This document shows positions 1 to 6,436 of a DNA stretch of 7,691 bases, piece by piece. Made by a program: the position numbers and the translations under genes. The first letter of the stretch is position 1, and each line of letters opens with the position of its first letter. The notes under the pieces are model-generated. The model did no database searches. It was not told where the DNA came from and saw nothing but the letters and a program-made list of their open reading frames with translations. Source of the stretch: Cyclobacteriaceae bacterium (lineage in GTDB: Bacteria; Bacteroidota; Bacteroidia; Cytophagales; Cyclobacteriaceae); contig JABFSY010000469.1 of assembly GCA_013140395.1 (NCBI GenBank), positions 1 through 7,691 of the forward strand, read 5' to 3'.

Positions 1-374
1 ATATTTTCAGTGCTATGCTCAGCCTTTATCTCAGAAAAGGTGTGAGAAGAAGGAATCCCTAACGAATCGGCAATTGTTTTCATCACGCTGCCTTCAAAAT
101 AGGGAGAGTAAACAGCCGAACCGGAGAAAATAATATTCTTTGTGTACCCACTATCGTAAAGAAATTTTGCCCACAATATTCTTGCTTTGAAAACGGTGCC
201 AATTTCAACAGAGTCATAGGGTACACCCGGAACAATAACCACATCGTATGGCCTTTCTTGTTGTGCCTTTTTGAAAGCTTTGGTAGTGTACCGATCGAGG
301 GAACACATGGTTAGCCCAAATACCAGCAGATGAAATACGAGAATATAAAGAACAATTCTAAAAACACGCTTCAT
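1..374 (-). CDS. YdcF/SanA-like (DUF218) membrane-anchored protein, partial (C-terminus beyond left edge)
   Basis: Reading leftward from an ATG at 374-372, the frame stays open for 124 codons to the window edge, so the 3' part is missing. Residues 1-3 are basic (MKR), followed by a hydrophobic segment at about 4-22 that looks like an uncleaved anchor or signal sequence. A cysteine at 24 follows LTM, a poor lipobox. The rest matches the DUF218 pattern: a hydrophobic strand ending in a proline-glycine turn (DVVIVPG, 44-50), an arginine-containing helix (KARILWAKFLY, 63-73), a second strand (NIIFSGSAVYS, 80-90) and the family's late E-x-S-x-EN motif (EHSTEN, 119-124). Full members are about 200 residues, so perhaps 60% is present. 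The family includes E. coli YdcF, SanA and ElyC, which are linked to envelope integrity; the biochemical function is mostly unknown. It starts 40 bases after the CLF-like gene and could be co-transcribed with it, but a pigment role is unproven. Confidence 0.8.
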   Translation of the reverse strand, partial: MKRVFRIVLYILVFHLLVFGLTMCSLDRYTTKAFKKAQQERPYDVVIVPGVPYDSVEIGTVFKARILWAKFLYDSGYTKNIIFSGSAVYSPYFEGSVMKTIADSLGIPSSHTFSEIKAEHSTEN

Positions 375-414
375 AAGAATTTTATTAATGGCATCATGCG
401 GAGTCTATGGTTAA

Positions 415-1482
415 TCAAATTTTCAACAGAATAAATGTAACACTCCGTCCTCGGTAGTGATTAGCGACTAGTACCTTCTTAATCGGGTGAGCAGGACGCA
501 CAGAATTAAAACAAGTGGATGCCGGAACCTTGTTCCTTTTTAACAGAGAAGCGGCCAGCCACACCGCAAAGGAAGTCGAGGTAAAATACTCACCGCACAA
601 ATGTTTAAAGCGGCAAAGCGTGACCGATGCGAGCGCATGCTCGATTTGAAGAATTTGCTTGTCTGCGTTCGCATCGCCTGAAGCACCACTTACTAAAACA
701 TCAATTGACGAGATATCTGTTTCGTTGTCCACTAAAAAAGAATTCAATTCGTCAACAATATCCAAAGTTTCAGGTCTATACACTACCAATGGCTCGCCAA
801 GGCTACACCAAGTCGTTTCGGTGGCTTGCATTGACAGTCGAAAGAAGCAGGCGCCCTCTCCCCATAGTGTTCCAGAAGTTAATCTGGAAAACAACAGAAG
901 GCTTGACCCCTCTTCTCTTTTATAGTGTCCAGTTCGGTTGTCAAGTTCCAAGTGTGGAAGGTGTGATTCATCATAACTGCCAACGAGTATCTCTTGGGAT
1001 GGGCTTCCGATCAGTTGCAACATGGCATCTTGCAAAGCGGTTTCAAACGCAACTCCACCACTCACAAAATTATTATTGTAGCCCATCATCCGATACGTCA
1101 TTGCCACCAAGCCAGCTAAGTTATTATAACTGCTCTGCACAAAACCAGTAGGCGTAATTTGCTTTTCCTCTTGCAAAAGAACTTCAGAGATAAAAGCGCC
1201 CTTTCCGGCTGATGATCCTTCGCCCGTGGCCGTTACAACTCCAAGCATTAAATCTGGCTGGGTGCCTTTTACAGCGATTGCGGCTGCGGTCAACCCCATA
1301 CGTTGAATACGACTCAGCCTACGCAGTTGAATCGGTTTGATATATTGCTTAAAATCAGGAGTAATGCAGCTGAGCACAGTGTGCTGATAGTCCACTACGT
1401 CCTCCAAAAAGTAATGCTCGTCAAATGTCTGCTGCGGAGAGACTAGCCCAATACCATTAATGTAGAAACTCTTGCTTTCCAT
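415..1482 (-). CDS. Degenerate beta-ketoacyl synthase, chain-length-factor-like (KS-beta)
   Basis: This 355-residue protein has a ketosynthase-type fold but lacks the catalytic residues. The thiolase-like start is visible (FYINGIGLVSP, 6-16). Where an active ketosynthase has A-C-S-S there is SGGVAFETAL (141-150), so the nucleophilic cysteine is replaced, probably by Gly143. The first histidine motif (HGT) reads SGASGDAN (265-272). The second (K-x-x-x-GH) reads KHLCGEY (293-299), keeping the lysine and glycine but with Glu for His. It is also about 45 residues shorter than its active neighbour. Paired inactive ketosynthases act as chain-length factors in type II polyketide and aryl polyene synthesis (ApeC with ApeO), forming a heterodimer with the active subunit. 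The active FabF-like gene ends only 5 bases upstream, and a GGAAA stretch fills the gap, which supports coupled translation and a heterodimer. The ATG is at 1482-1480. The inactivity call rests on my alignment by eye. Confidence 0.85.
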   Translation of the reverse strand: MESKSFYINGIGLVSPQQTFDEHYFLEDVVDYQHTVLSCITPDFKQYIKPIQLRRLSRIQRMGLTAAAIAVKGTQPDLMLGVVTATGEGSSAGKGAFISEVLLQEEKQITPTGFVQSSYNNLAGLVAMTYRMMGYNNNFVSGGVAFETALQDAMLQLIGSPSQEILVGSYDESHLPHLELDNRTGHYKREEGSSLLLFSRLTSGTLWGEGACFFRLSMQATETTWCSLGEPLVVYRPETLDIVDELNSFLVDNETDISSIDVLVSGASGDANADKQILQIEHALASVTLCRFKHLCGEYFTSTSFAVWLAASLLKRNKVPASTCFNSVRPAHPIKKVLVANHYRGRSVTFILLKI

Positions 1483-1487
1483 TTTCC

Positions 1488-2696
1488 TTAGTGTGCGCTT
1501 AGCATCAACGTTGATGTATTTCCGCCAAATCCAAAGGAATTAGAAAGCACATTCTTTACAGATCTATTTTGACGGAGCGATACCTCGGGAGAAAAATTCA
1601 ACTCTGGCATTAGTGAAGTAAAGTTTAGATTTGGAAAGACAACTTGGTGCTGGAGTGTCAAGATGGAAATGGCGGCTTCCATGCTTCCCGCTGCTGCCAG
1701 TGTATGCCCGGTAAACGGTTTGGTAGAACTTACCATGGGAAGTTTGCCAGAAAAAAGTTTTTGGATAGCAATCCCCTCTGAGAGGTCATTATTTTCAGTA
1801 GCTGTTCCATGGGCATTGATATAGTCAATGTCATCTAATGCCAGACCACTCATCACGATAGCGAGTTGCATCGACCGCAAAGCGCCAGCGCCATCTGGTG
1901 ACGAGGCCGTTTGATGAAACGCATCATTGGCATTGCCATAACCCGTCAATGTTGCCAATATCTTCGCACCTCGCGCCATTGCCGTTAGTTCTCTCTCCAA
2001 CACCAGGTAGGCGGCACCCTCCCCCAGATTTAGTCCCTTTCTATTTGCATCAAAAGGTCTGCAATGGCCCTTATCTAAAATCATTAGTGCAAGGAACCCG
2101 TTGATGGTAAAACAAGAAAGTGCTTCAGCTCCCCCAACAATCACTCGATCTAGTTTTCTCGCCTTCAATAGTTGTGCTCCCAACATAATGCAATTCGCGG
2201 AAGAAGAACATGCCGTACTCACAGTCGCAATATATTTCGTCAATCCCAGCGCGTCTGCCACTCTCTCGGTATGCTCTCCAGGATTGCCGGTGTCAGCAAA
2301 CTGAAGAAAAGTACCCGACTTATTGGGATCTTTCATTTCGAAAAAATACTTTTCAAGTTCGCGAATACCTCCGGTAGTAGTGGCGGAAATAAAACCAGAT
2401 TGAGCCGTTTCAACTTGCGAGATGTTGGCAGACTGAACGGCTTCTTTAGCAGCAATAAGTGCCAAGAGAGAAGTTCGGGTATACCCTGTTCCATCTTCTA
2501 CGCCCGCCCATTCTCGCAGTTGGGCATCTGTCCATTTCACCTCAAATGCAGGTATGCTTTCTCGGTGAGCTGTCTCCAGAATTTCTATTTTTCCAAATCC
2601 TGTCTTTCCACTCACGAGTGCACTATAGCTTTCCGGCACGTTGACTCCCAGAGAAGAGATCATCCCCATGCCTGTAACAACTATCTTTTCACTCAT
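1488..2696 (-). CDS. Beta-ketoacyl-ACP synthase, FabF/KAS II type (active KS subunit)
   Basis: A full-length KAS I/II condensing enzyme of 402 residues. It would carry out decarboxylative Claisen condensation of malonyl-ACP with an ACP-bound acyl chain in the cytoplasm. The N-terminal strand motif VVTGMGMISSLG spans 6-17. The active-site cysteine is Cys163 in VSTACSSSAN. The two catalytic histidines are His296 (NAHGTATEND-type motif, with an extra Asn) and His331 (KPFTGHTLAAAGS), with Lys326 preceding the latter. The C-terminal glycine loop NSFGFGGNTS is at 386-395. All catalytic positions are intact. The ATG overlaps the stop of the acyl carrier protein gene by 4 bases (ATGA), and the inactive partner follows 5 bases later. 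This is the ACP/KS/CLF arrangement of a dedicated type II polyketide or aryl polyene system rather than of housekeeping fatty acid synthesis. Whether it builds the polyene or the alkyl chains of the resorcinol cannot be read from the sequence. Confidence 0.93.
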   Translation of the reverse strand: MSEKIVVTGMGMISSLGVNVPESYSALVSGKTGFGKIEILETAHRESIPAFEVKWTDAQLREWAGVEDGTGYTRTSLLALIAAKEAVQSANISQVETAQSGFISATTTGGIRELEKYFFEMKDPNKSGTFLQFADTGNPGEHTERVADALGLTKYIATVSTACSSSANCIMLGAQLLKARKLDRVIVGGAEALSCFTINGFLALMILDKGHCRPFDANRKGLNLGEGAAYLVLERELTAMARGAKILATLTGYGNANDAFHQTASSPDGAGALRSMQLAIVMSGLALDDIDYINAHGTATENNDLSEGIAIQKLFSGKLPMVSSTKPFTGHTLAAAGSMEAAISILTLQHQVVFPNLNFTSLMPELNFSPEVSLRQNRSVKNVLSNSFGFGGNTSTLMLSAH

Positions 2697-2956
2697 TTTT
2701 GATGTTCCAAAATATAGTCAGCCATCGTATTCAAGTTGACAAAAACTTTTCGGGCGTCTTTCGGGTCTTGAAATTTTATGCCGTAATTCTTTTCAAACAG
2801 CACCACTAGCTCAATCGCATCAATAGAATCAAGACCCAGGCCCTCACCAAAAATTGGCACCTCACCATCAAAGTTGGCAGGTACCAAGTCTTGAAGGTTC
2901 AGTTTTTCGATTATTAAACCCTTTAACTCGTGAACTAATTCTTCTTTTGACTTCAT
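2693..2956 (-). CDS. Acyl carrier protein (phosphopantetheine-binding)
   Basis: An 87-residue acyl carrier protein. The 4'-phosphopantetheine attachment site is Ser44 in the motif GLDSIDAIEL (41-50). It is followed by the acidic helix II and the usual C-terminal helix (NTMADYILEHQK, 76-87). It would shuttle acyl intermediates between the neighbouring ketosynthases, and possibly to the BtrH-like protein. A GTG at 3001 in the same frame would add 15 residues, but that extension overlaps the permease gene and does not resemble an ACP N-terminus. The ATG at 2956-2954 gives a normal ACP length and lies 10 bases after the permease stop, so I chose it. The gene ends in an ATGA overlap with the FabF-like ketosynthase gene, which ties the two products together. 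No strong Shine-Dalgarno sequence is visible before the ATG, as is common in Bacteroidota. Confidence 0.93.
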   Translation of the reverse strand: MKSKEELVHELKGLIIEKLNLQDLVPANFDGEVPIFGEGLGLDSIDAIELVVLFEKNYGIKFQDPKDARKVFVNLNTMADYILEHQK

Positions 2957-2966
2957 AACAGGTTGT

Positions 2967-4235
2967 TTAGGAAATTGTTCTCGATCGGTGAATAAGCACA
3001 CTTAAAAGTAAGGCAGCTAGTCCAAAAAATAAAAGTTTTGCAATATTTGGTAAGATGTGTATCACAGACACGTGACGTAAAAATAAGTCATTAAATGACT
3101 CTAACCCCCACTGAAGAGGTGAAAACCGACTAACCATTTGAAGGAACTCCGGCATCACATATACAGGAACCCAGACACCGCCCAACGCAGAAAGAATCAC
3201 AACTGAAACGGATCCGAAAGAAAGTGCCTGTTGCGGAGTTTTAAAAAACACGGCTATCACCAGACCGTAGCCAGTAGCCGCAATTGCGACAGCACATGCA
3301 GTTACTACCATTCCCAAACCGTCTCCCAGTTCTAACGAGTTCAAACCCAACTGCGGCATCACAAAAATTCCTACTAGTATCATCAGTACAAATTGAGCCA
3401 GGCAAATTGTAAAGTAAAATAAAAACTTGCCTACCATCACAGGAAGCTGTGACCCTCCAATGAGACGAAGCCGCAACATGCTTCCCTCCTCTCGTTCTTT
3501 GATGAAATTTCCTGCCAACGGAAAGACAATAAAAAACATCGCAAACATGGTCCAGGCCGGCACGTTGTGTTGCACGGAATTCATCATAATGCCTTTGTTT
3601 CGATTTTCACCTGCGTCTTTTTGTACAACCTGGATCATTTGTGAAGGGTCGAACGGCAGGGTAGAATGGGTTGATTCGCCCTCTGTCAATTGACTTTGTA
3701 ATTCGTCAATCACCCATTGGGTTTGCACATCGGCAAAAATTTTTGAAACGGCTCCAGTCAGTGCTTGTTTGTAATTTGACTTAATCGCTGGATCAAATAA
3801 GATGGTGACACCTATGGCAGGCCTATTAACCGAATCTGGCAGCGCGGTTGGCAGACCAGCCTGGTGCAATACACGAGCAATCAATTGACGTGTTTTTTCT
3901 TGTAGAGCCGCACTTGCATGGGTAGGCAGAATAATAGCCGCCTTGTAAGTTCCATTGCGAACCAACCTATTGGATTCGGACGAATCATTCTTTGAAATCA
4001 ATCGAACGTGCGTTGATTGAGCAAATGATTGAGACAATTTTCGACCCAACTCGGCCTGATCTTGATCAACAAAGATTACATCCAATTTCAGCTCCTGATA
4101 ATCGCGGAATGGAGCATCTTGAACTAACGCCATCACGATGACCAGCGCCAGTGGCATCAAAAAAATAACCGCCATCCCGCCCACATCGCGGATGAGCAAC
4201 AAAAACTCTTTGTAATAAGTAGCGAGTATTTTCAA
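2967..4235 (-). CDS. ABC-2 type transporter permease with large extracytoplasmic domain
   Basis: A 422-residue permease of the ABC-2 export family (PF12698-like). A short cytoplasmic N-terminus (KILATYYKEFLLLIRD, 2-17) leads into TM1 at about 20-38. A hydrophilic extracytoplasmic domain of roughly 185 residues (40-225) follows, and then five hydrophobic segments near 227-244, 270-293, 306-330, 339-360 and 397-415. The conserved cytoplasmic motif KEREEGSML sits at 246-254, after TM2. A single permease of this shape probably works as a homodimer with the ATPase encoded just upstream. The start is TTG at 4235-4233: the frame upstream hits a stop two codons earlier, and the next methionine (residue 21) would remove the conserved N-terminal segment. 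This TTG overlaps the ATPase stop by 4 bases (TTGA). Export of the pigment or a precursor is inferred from location; the substrate is not shown by the sequence. Confidence 0.9.
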   Translation of the reverse strand: MKILATYYKEFLLLIRDVGGMAVIFLMPLALVIVMALVQDAPFRDYQELKLDVIFVDQDQAELGRKLSQSFAQSTHVRLISKNDSSESNRLVRNGTYKAAIILPTHASAALQEKTRQLIARVLHQAGLPTALPDSVNRPAIGVTILFDPAIKSNYKQALTGAVSKIFADVQTQWVIDELQSQLTEGESTHSTLPFDPSQMIQVVQKDAGENRNKGIMMNSVQHNVPAWTMFAMFFIVFPLAGNFIKEREEGSMLRLRLIGGSQLPVMVGKFLFYFTICLAQFVLMILVGIFVMPQLGLNSLELGDGLGMVVTACAVAIAATGYGLVIAVFFKTPQQALSFGSVSVVILSALGGVWVPVYVMPEFLQMVSRFSPLQWGLESFNDLFLRHVSVIHILPNIAKLLFFGLAALLLSVLIHRSRTIS

Positions 4236-4981
4236 TCCCTAATATTTTTTCCTGTTAATTTCAAAAACAACTCTTCCAGAGTTGAGCACTCCGGATGGTT
4301 TGCCTTTAGCGATTCGATTGCTCCCGAACTCAATAGGTTCCCTTCATCCAATATTGCTACGTGCGAACAAATTTTTTCAGCCTCCTCCAAGAAATGAGAA
4401 GAATAGATAATAGTCGTATTTTTTGTTTTCAACGTTTGTAAAAAATCAACGATCATGTTCCTCGATTGAACATCCACGCCTGTCGTTGGCTCATCTAAGA
4501 TTAGCAATTGTGGCTGGTGAAGAAGTGCCGCTATCAGATTCAGCCTTCGCTTCATTCCACCAGAGAACGTTTCCACACGTTTGCCGGACTTAGGAAGCAG
4601 GCCAAACTTATCAAGATAGTCGGGTACGACTTTTTTTAGAAATAGAGATGAGAGCCCATACATCCTGCCAAAATAAAACAGGTTTTCGCTAGCCGTCAGT
4701 GTGGGAAATAAGGCTATCTCTTGAGGTGCCACCCCAATTTTCTTTCGTGCTTGAGTCTCGTTGCCTGCAATCGGTAAATTAAAAACAGAAATCGTACCCG
4801 CATCCGGCCTCAACAGTCCACACAACATCATAATCAAGGTTGACTTGCCTGCGCCATTGGGGCCCAGTAACCCAAGTACCGAGCCCGAAGGAATAGAGAG
4901 TGTCAGATTGGAAATGGCTGGTGATTGGCTGCCGCGGTATTGCTTTGTGATCTGATCAACGGAAACAATCACATCGCTCAT
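4232..4981 (-). CDS. ABC transporter ATP-binding protein (ABC-2 exporter partner)
   Basis: A 249-residue single-domain ABC ATPase with every functional motif intact: Walker A GPNGAGKST (40-48), Q-loop Gln87 in GVAPQE, signature FSGGM (139-143), Walker B LLILDEP (159-165), D-loop nearby, and the switch histidine His196 in YSSHFLEEAE. Its overall character is the drug/lipid-export type (CcmA/NatA-like) that pairs with ABC-2 permeases. It would power the permease encoded directly downstream, whose TTG start overlaps this stop codon by 4 bases. The ATG at 4981-4979 follows the TAA of the BtrH-like gene with no bases between them. Both junctions indicate one transcript and probably coupled translation. 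The cluster setting suggests export of a lipophilic aromatic pigment or intermediate, but nothing in the ATPase itself defines the cargo. Confidence 0.94.
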   Translation of the reverse strand: MSDVIVSVDQITKQYRGSQSPAISNLTLSIPSGSVLGLLGPNGAGKSTLIMMLCGLLRPDAGTISVFNLPIAGNETQARKKIGVAPQEIALFPTLTASENLFYFGRMYGLSSLFLKKVVPDYLDKFGLLPKSGKRVETFSGGMKRRLNLIAALLHQPQLLILDEPTTGVDVQSRNMIVDFLQTLKTKNTTIIYSSHFLEEAEKICSHVAILDEGNLLSSGAIESLKANHPECSTLEELFLKLTGKNIRD

Positions 4982-5989
4982 TTACCTGGATTTGCTCAAT
5001 TGATACAATTCGCTGAACACCTCGTGTTCAAACGCTGCCGTGCGCTCCAGCATATCGCCCAATTCACCGAACGATTTTATGTCGGATGTTCTGCTCTTAC
5101 ACACGCGGCCTGCATAGTAGGCGATCTCGCGCAATTGGTCTCCACTTTGCGTCAGTTTCTTCGACAACTCGAACAACGCATCATTTTTCAATCGTGCACT
5201 GGCCTGATCCAGAAAGGCAGCATAGATAAAACGAAAACCGGCCCCACCGGTGCCTATTTCTTCCTGCATCCGGATCATATTCCCCAGCCACAAAATAGCT
5301 TTGCGGTTGCCAATTCGCTCCGGCCATTTGCGTAAACGCTTTGAAAGATACTTCATCCCTTTGGTGCCAATCAGCGGCATAGGAATTTGAGTCATGTCGT
5401 GGCTGGTTTGTTTAATGCCCGTCCAGATGGCTTTTTCAAAATCAGCATGCGCTGGCACTTGCACTGGGTAGTACATCCTACCACTTGGCTCGGGCATTCC
5501 TTTAGCAAAGCGAGCACGAACTAAATCCTCATACGAAAGTTCAGTCGTATACTCCATAATGGGGTCACTCACCTGATATCTTCCGTTCTCTTTTCCGAAA
5601 ACTATAATGTTATGGGCGTTGAAATGAAAACGATAGGCCGCTGGCAAATAGTCTAAATAAAAAACCGAAGTGAGCATGCCCACAGGTTGGCCTTTGTCTA
5701 ACTGACGGTCGAGCGCATCCATCGCTGTTTTAGTAGAAGAGAATTTTTGCCGCTCAATTTTAATACCCGTGCGGTTGGAAAAGCGTTTGAATATTTGTCC
5801 CGGCCATATACGATACGACACAACCGGAATACCGTTGAGCCGAATGAATGGCAAATATGAAAAAAGCAGACCAGAACCGATGCCAAAAACCAGGGGCTCA
5901 TCTACCTCCATACCATGAAACCGTAGTAGATTAGAAACCACTCCGTTTTCGCAATGGGCCGATTGCTTATGGGTAAACGCGATGCTCAT
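4982..5989 (-). CDS. BtrH-like protein (BtrH N-terminal domain plus DUF4872-like C-terminal region), candidate acyltransferase
   Basis: A 335-residue protein resembling BtrH_N (PF14399) followed by a DUF4872-like region. Near the N-terminus, HCENGVVSNLLRFHG (12-26) places Cys13 in the position expected for a papain/C39-like nucleophile. A histidine follows in FNAHNIIVFG (His126), then an aspartate in VSDPIM (Asp142), giving a plausible Cys-His-Asp triad. The C-terminal half (about 180-335) is helical and charged, with no membrane segment or signal peptide, so a cytoplasmic location is likely. In butirosin synthesis, BtrH moves an acyl group from the carrier protein BtrI to the aminoglycoside amine. 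By analogy this protein could take an acyl group from the ACP of this operon and pass it to a hydroxyl or amine acceptor. Its start overlaps the stop of the 138-residue gene (ATGA), and it abuts the ATPase gene. The family call is fairly firm, but the reaction is inference. Confidence 0.85.
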   Translation of the reverse strand: MSIAFTHKQSAHCENGVVSNLLRFHGMEVDEPLVFGIGSGLLFSYLPFIRLNGIPVVSYRIWPGQIFKRFSNRTGIKIERQKFSSTKTAMDALDRQLDKGQPVGMLTSVFYLDYLPAAYRFHFNAHNIIVFGKENGRYQVSDPIMEYTTELSYEDLVRARFAKGMPEPSGRMYYPVQVPAHADFEKAIWTGIKQTSHDMTQIPMPLIGTKGMKYLSKRLRKWPERIGNRKAILWLGNMIRMQEEIGTGGAGFRFIYAAFLDQASARLKNDALFELSKKLTQSGDQLREIAYYAGRVCKSRTSDIKSFGELGDMLERTAAFEHEVFSELYQLSKSR

Positions 5990-6402
5990 GATTGCTTTTT
6001 CAAATCAGTAATGTCAGTCAATTCTTCCACTGAGATGCGAAATGTGGCTGCATACTTCGCCTTCATTTTATCACTCAACCGATGAAAGAAAAAGGGAATC
6101 ATATGTAGGCGTACCATTGGACTTATAGTGCCCACATAGCTAGCCAGCATTGGCACATTCATGATATTCTTTTTCAAATAGAAAAGAATAGGACTGGCTT
6201 TCCCACTCAATACTTTTTCACGCGCTTCCTCTACCTCCGCGTTCACCACCTCCCATGCTTGCTGCATGGCTACCGTTTCCGGCTCCCACCCAATGCTATT
6301 GACTTTCAGGTAATGACCTTTGTCATCCGTAGCGTAGTAAAGCTTCGCGAGCTTTCCTTCATTGAGATTTTCTTCGTCCTGTGGAACCTGATTCTCTTTC
6401 AT
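5986..6402 (-). CDS. Conserved small protein of unknown function, partner of BtrH-like protein
   Basis: A 138-residue protein for which I know no established function. The first 18 residues are acidic and probably disordered. A compact region follows, with the pattern LYYATDDKGHYLKVNSIGWE (21-40), then a helix rich in A/E/W (46-63) and the turn VLSGKASPILFYLKK (64-78). A moderately hydrophobic stretch, MLASYVGTISPMVRLHMIPF (85-104), could be amphipathic rather than membrane-spanning. The C-terminus, DKMKAKYAATFRISVEEL (111-128), looks like the last helices of a small helix-turn-helix-like domain. I recall similar proteins beside BtrH-like genes in Bacteroidota, but from memory only. The gene starts 34 bases after the DarB-like gene, and its TGA overlaps the ATG of the BtrH-like gene by 4 bases, which suggests an equimolar partner or chaperone. 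A regulator is a less likely alternative. There is no signal peptide. Confidence 0.82.
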   Translation of the reverse strand: MKENQVPQDEENLNEGKLAKLYYATDDKGHYLKVNSIGWEPETVAMQQAWEVVNAEVEEAREKVLSGKASPILFYLKKNIMNVPMLASYVGTISPMVRLHMIPFFFHRLSDKMKAKYAATFRISVEELTDITDLKKQS

Positions 6403-6436
6403 TGAATTTGAATTCTAGTATTTAATGCTGTACTGG

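Noticed and set aside
371..397. Eight-codon reading frame whose TGA overlaps the YdcF-like ATG
   Set aside because: It is too short to distinguish from chance, with no attenuator or terminator structure around it.
391..399. Small inverted repeat GCATCATGC between the CLF-like and YdcF-like genes
   Set aside because: A 4-base stem with a 1-base loop is not a credible terminator.
627..1151. Plus-strand open frame of 174 codons
   Set aside because: It lies wholly antisense to the CLF-like gene, and its product shows no recognisable domain and has low-complexity character. The minus-strand reading has clear ketosynthase homology.
2172..2702. Plus-strand open frame of 176 codons
   Set aside because: It is antisense to the intact FabF-like ketosynthase, and its Cys/Arg/Ser-rich product looks like a shadow frame.
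2957..3001. GTG-initiated N-terminal extension of the acyl carrier protein
   Set aside because: It would overlap the permease gene by 35 bases and add a non-ACP-like segment. The ATG at 2956 gives a standard ACP.
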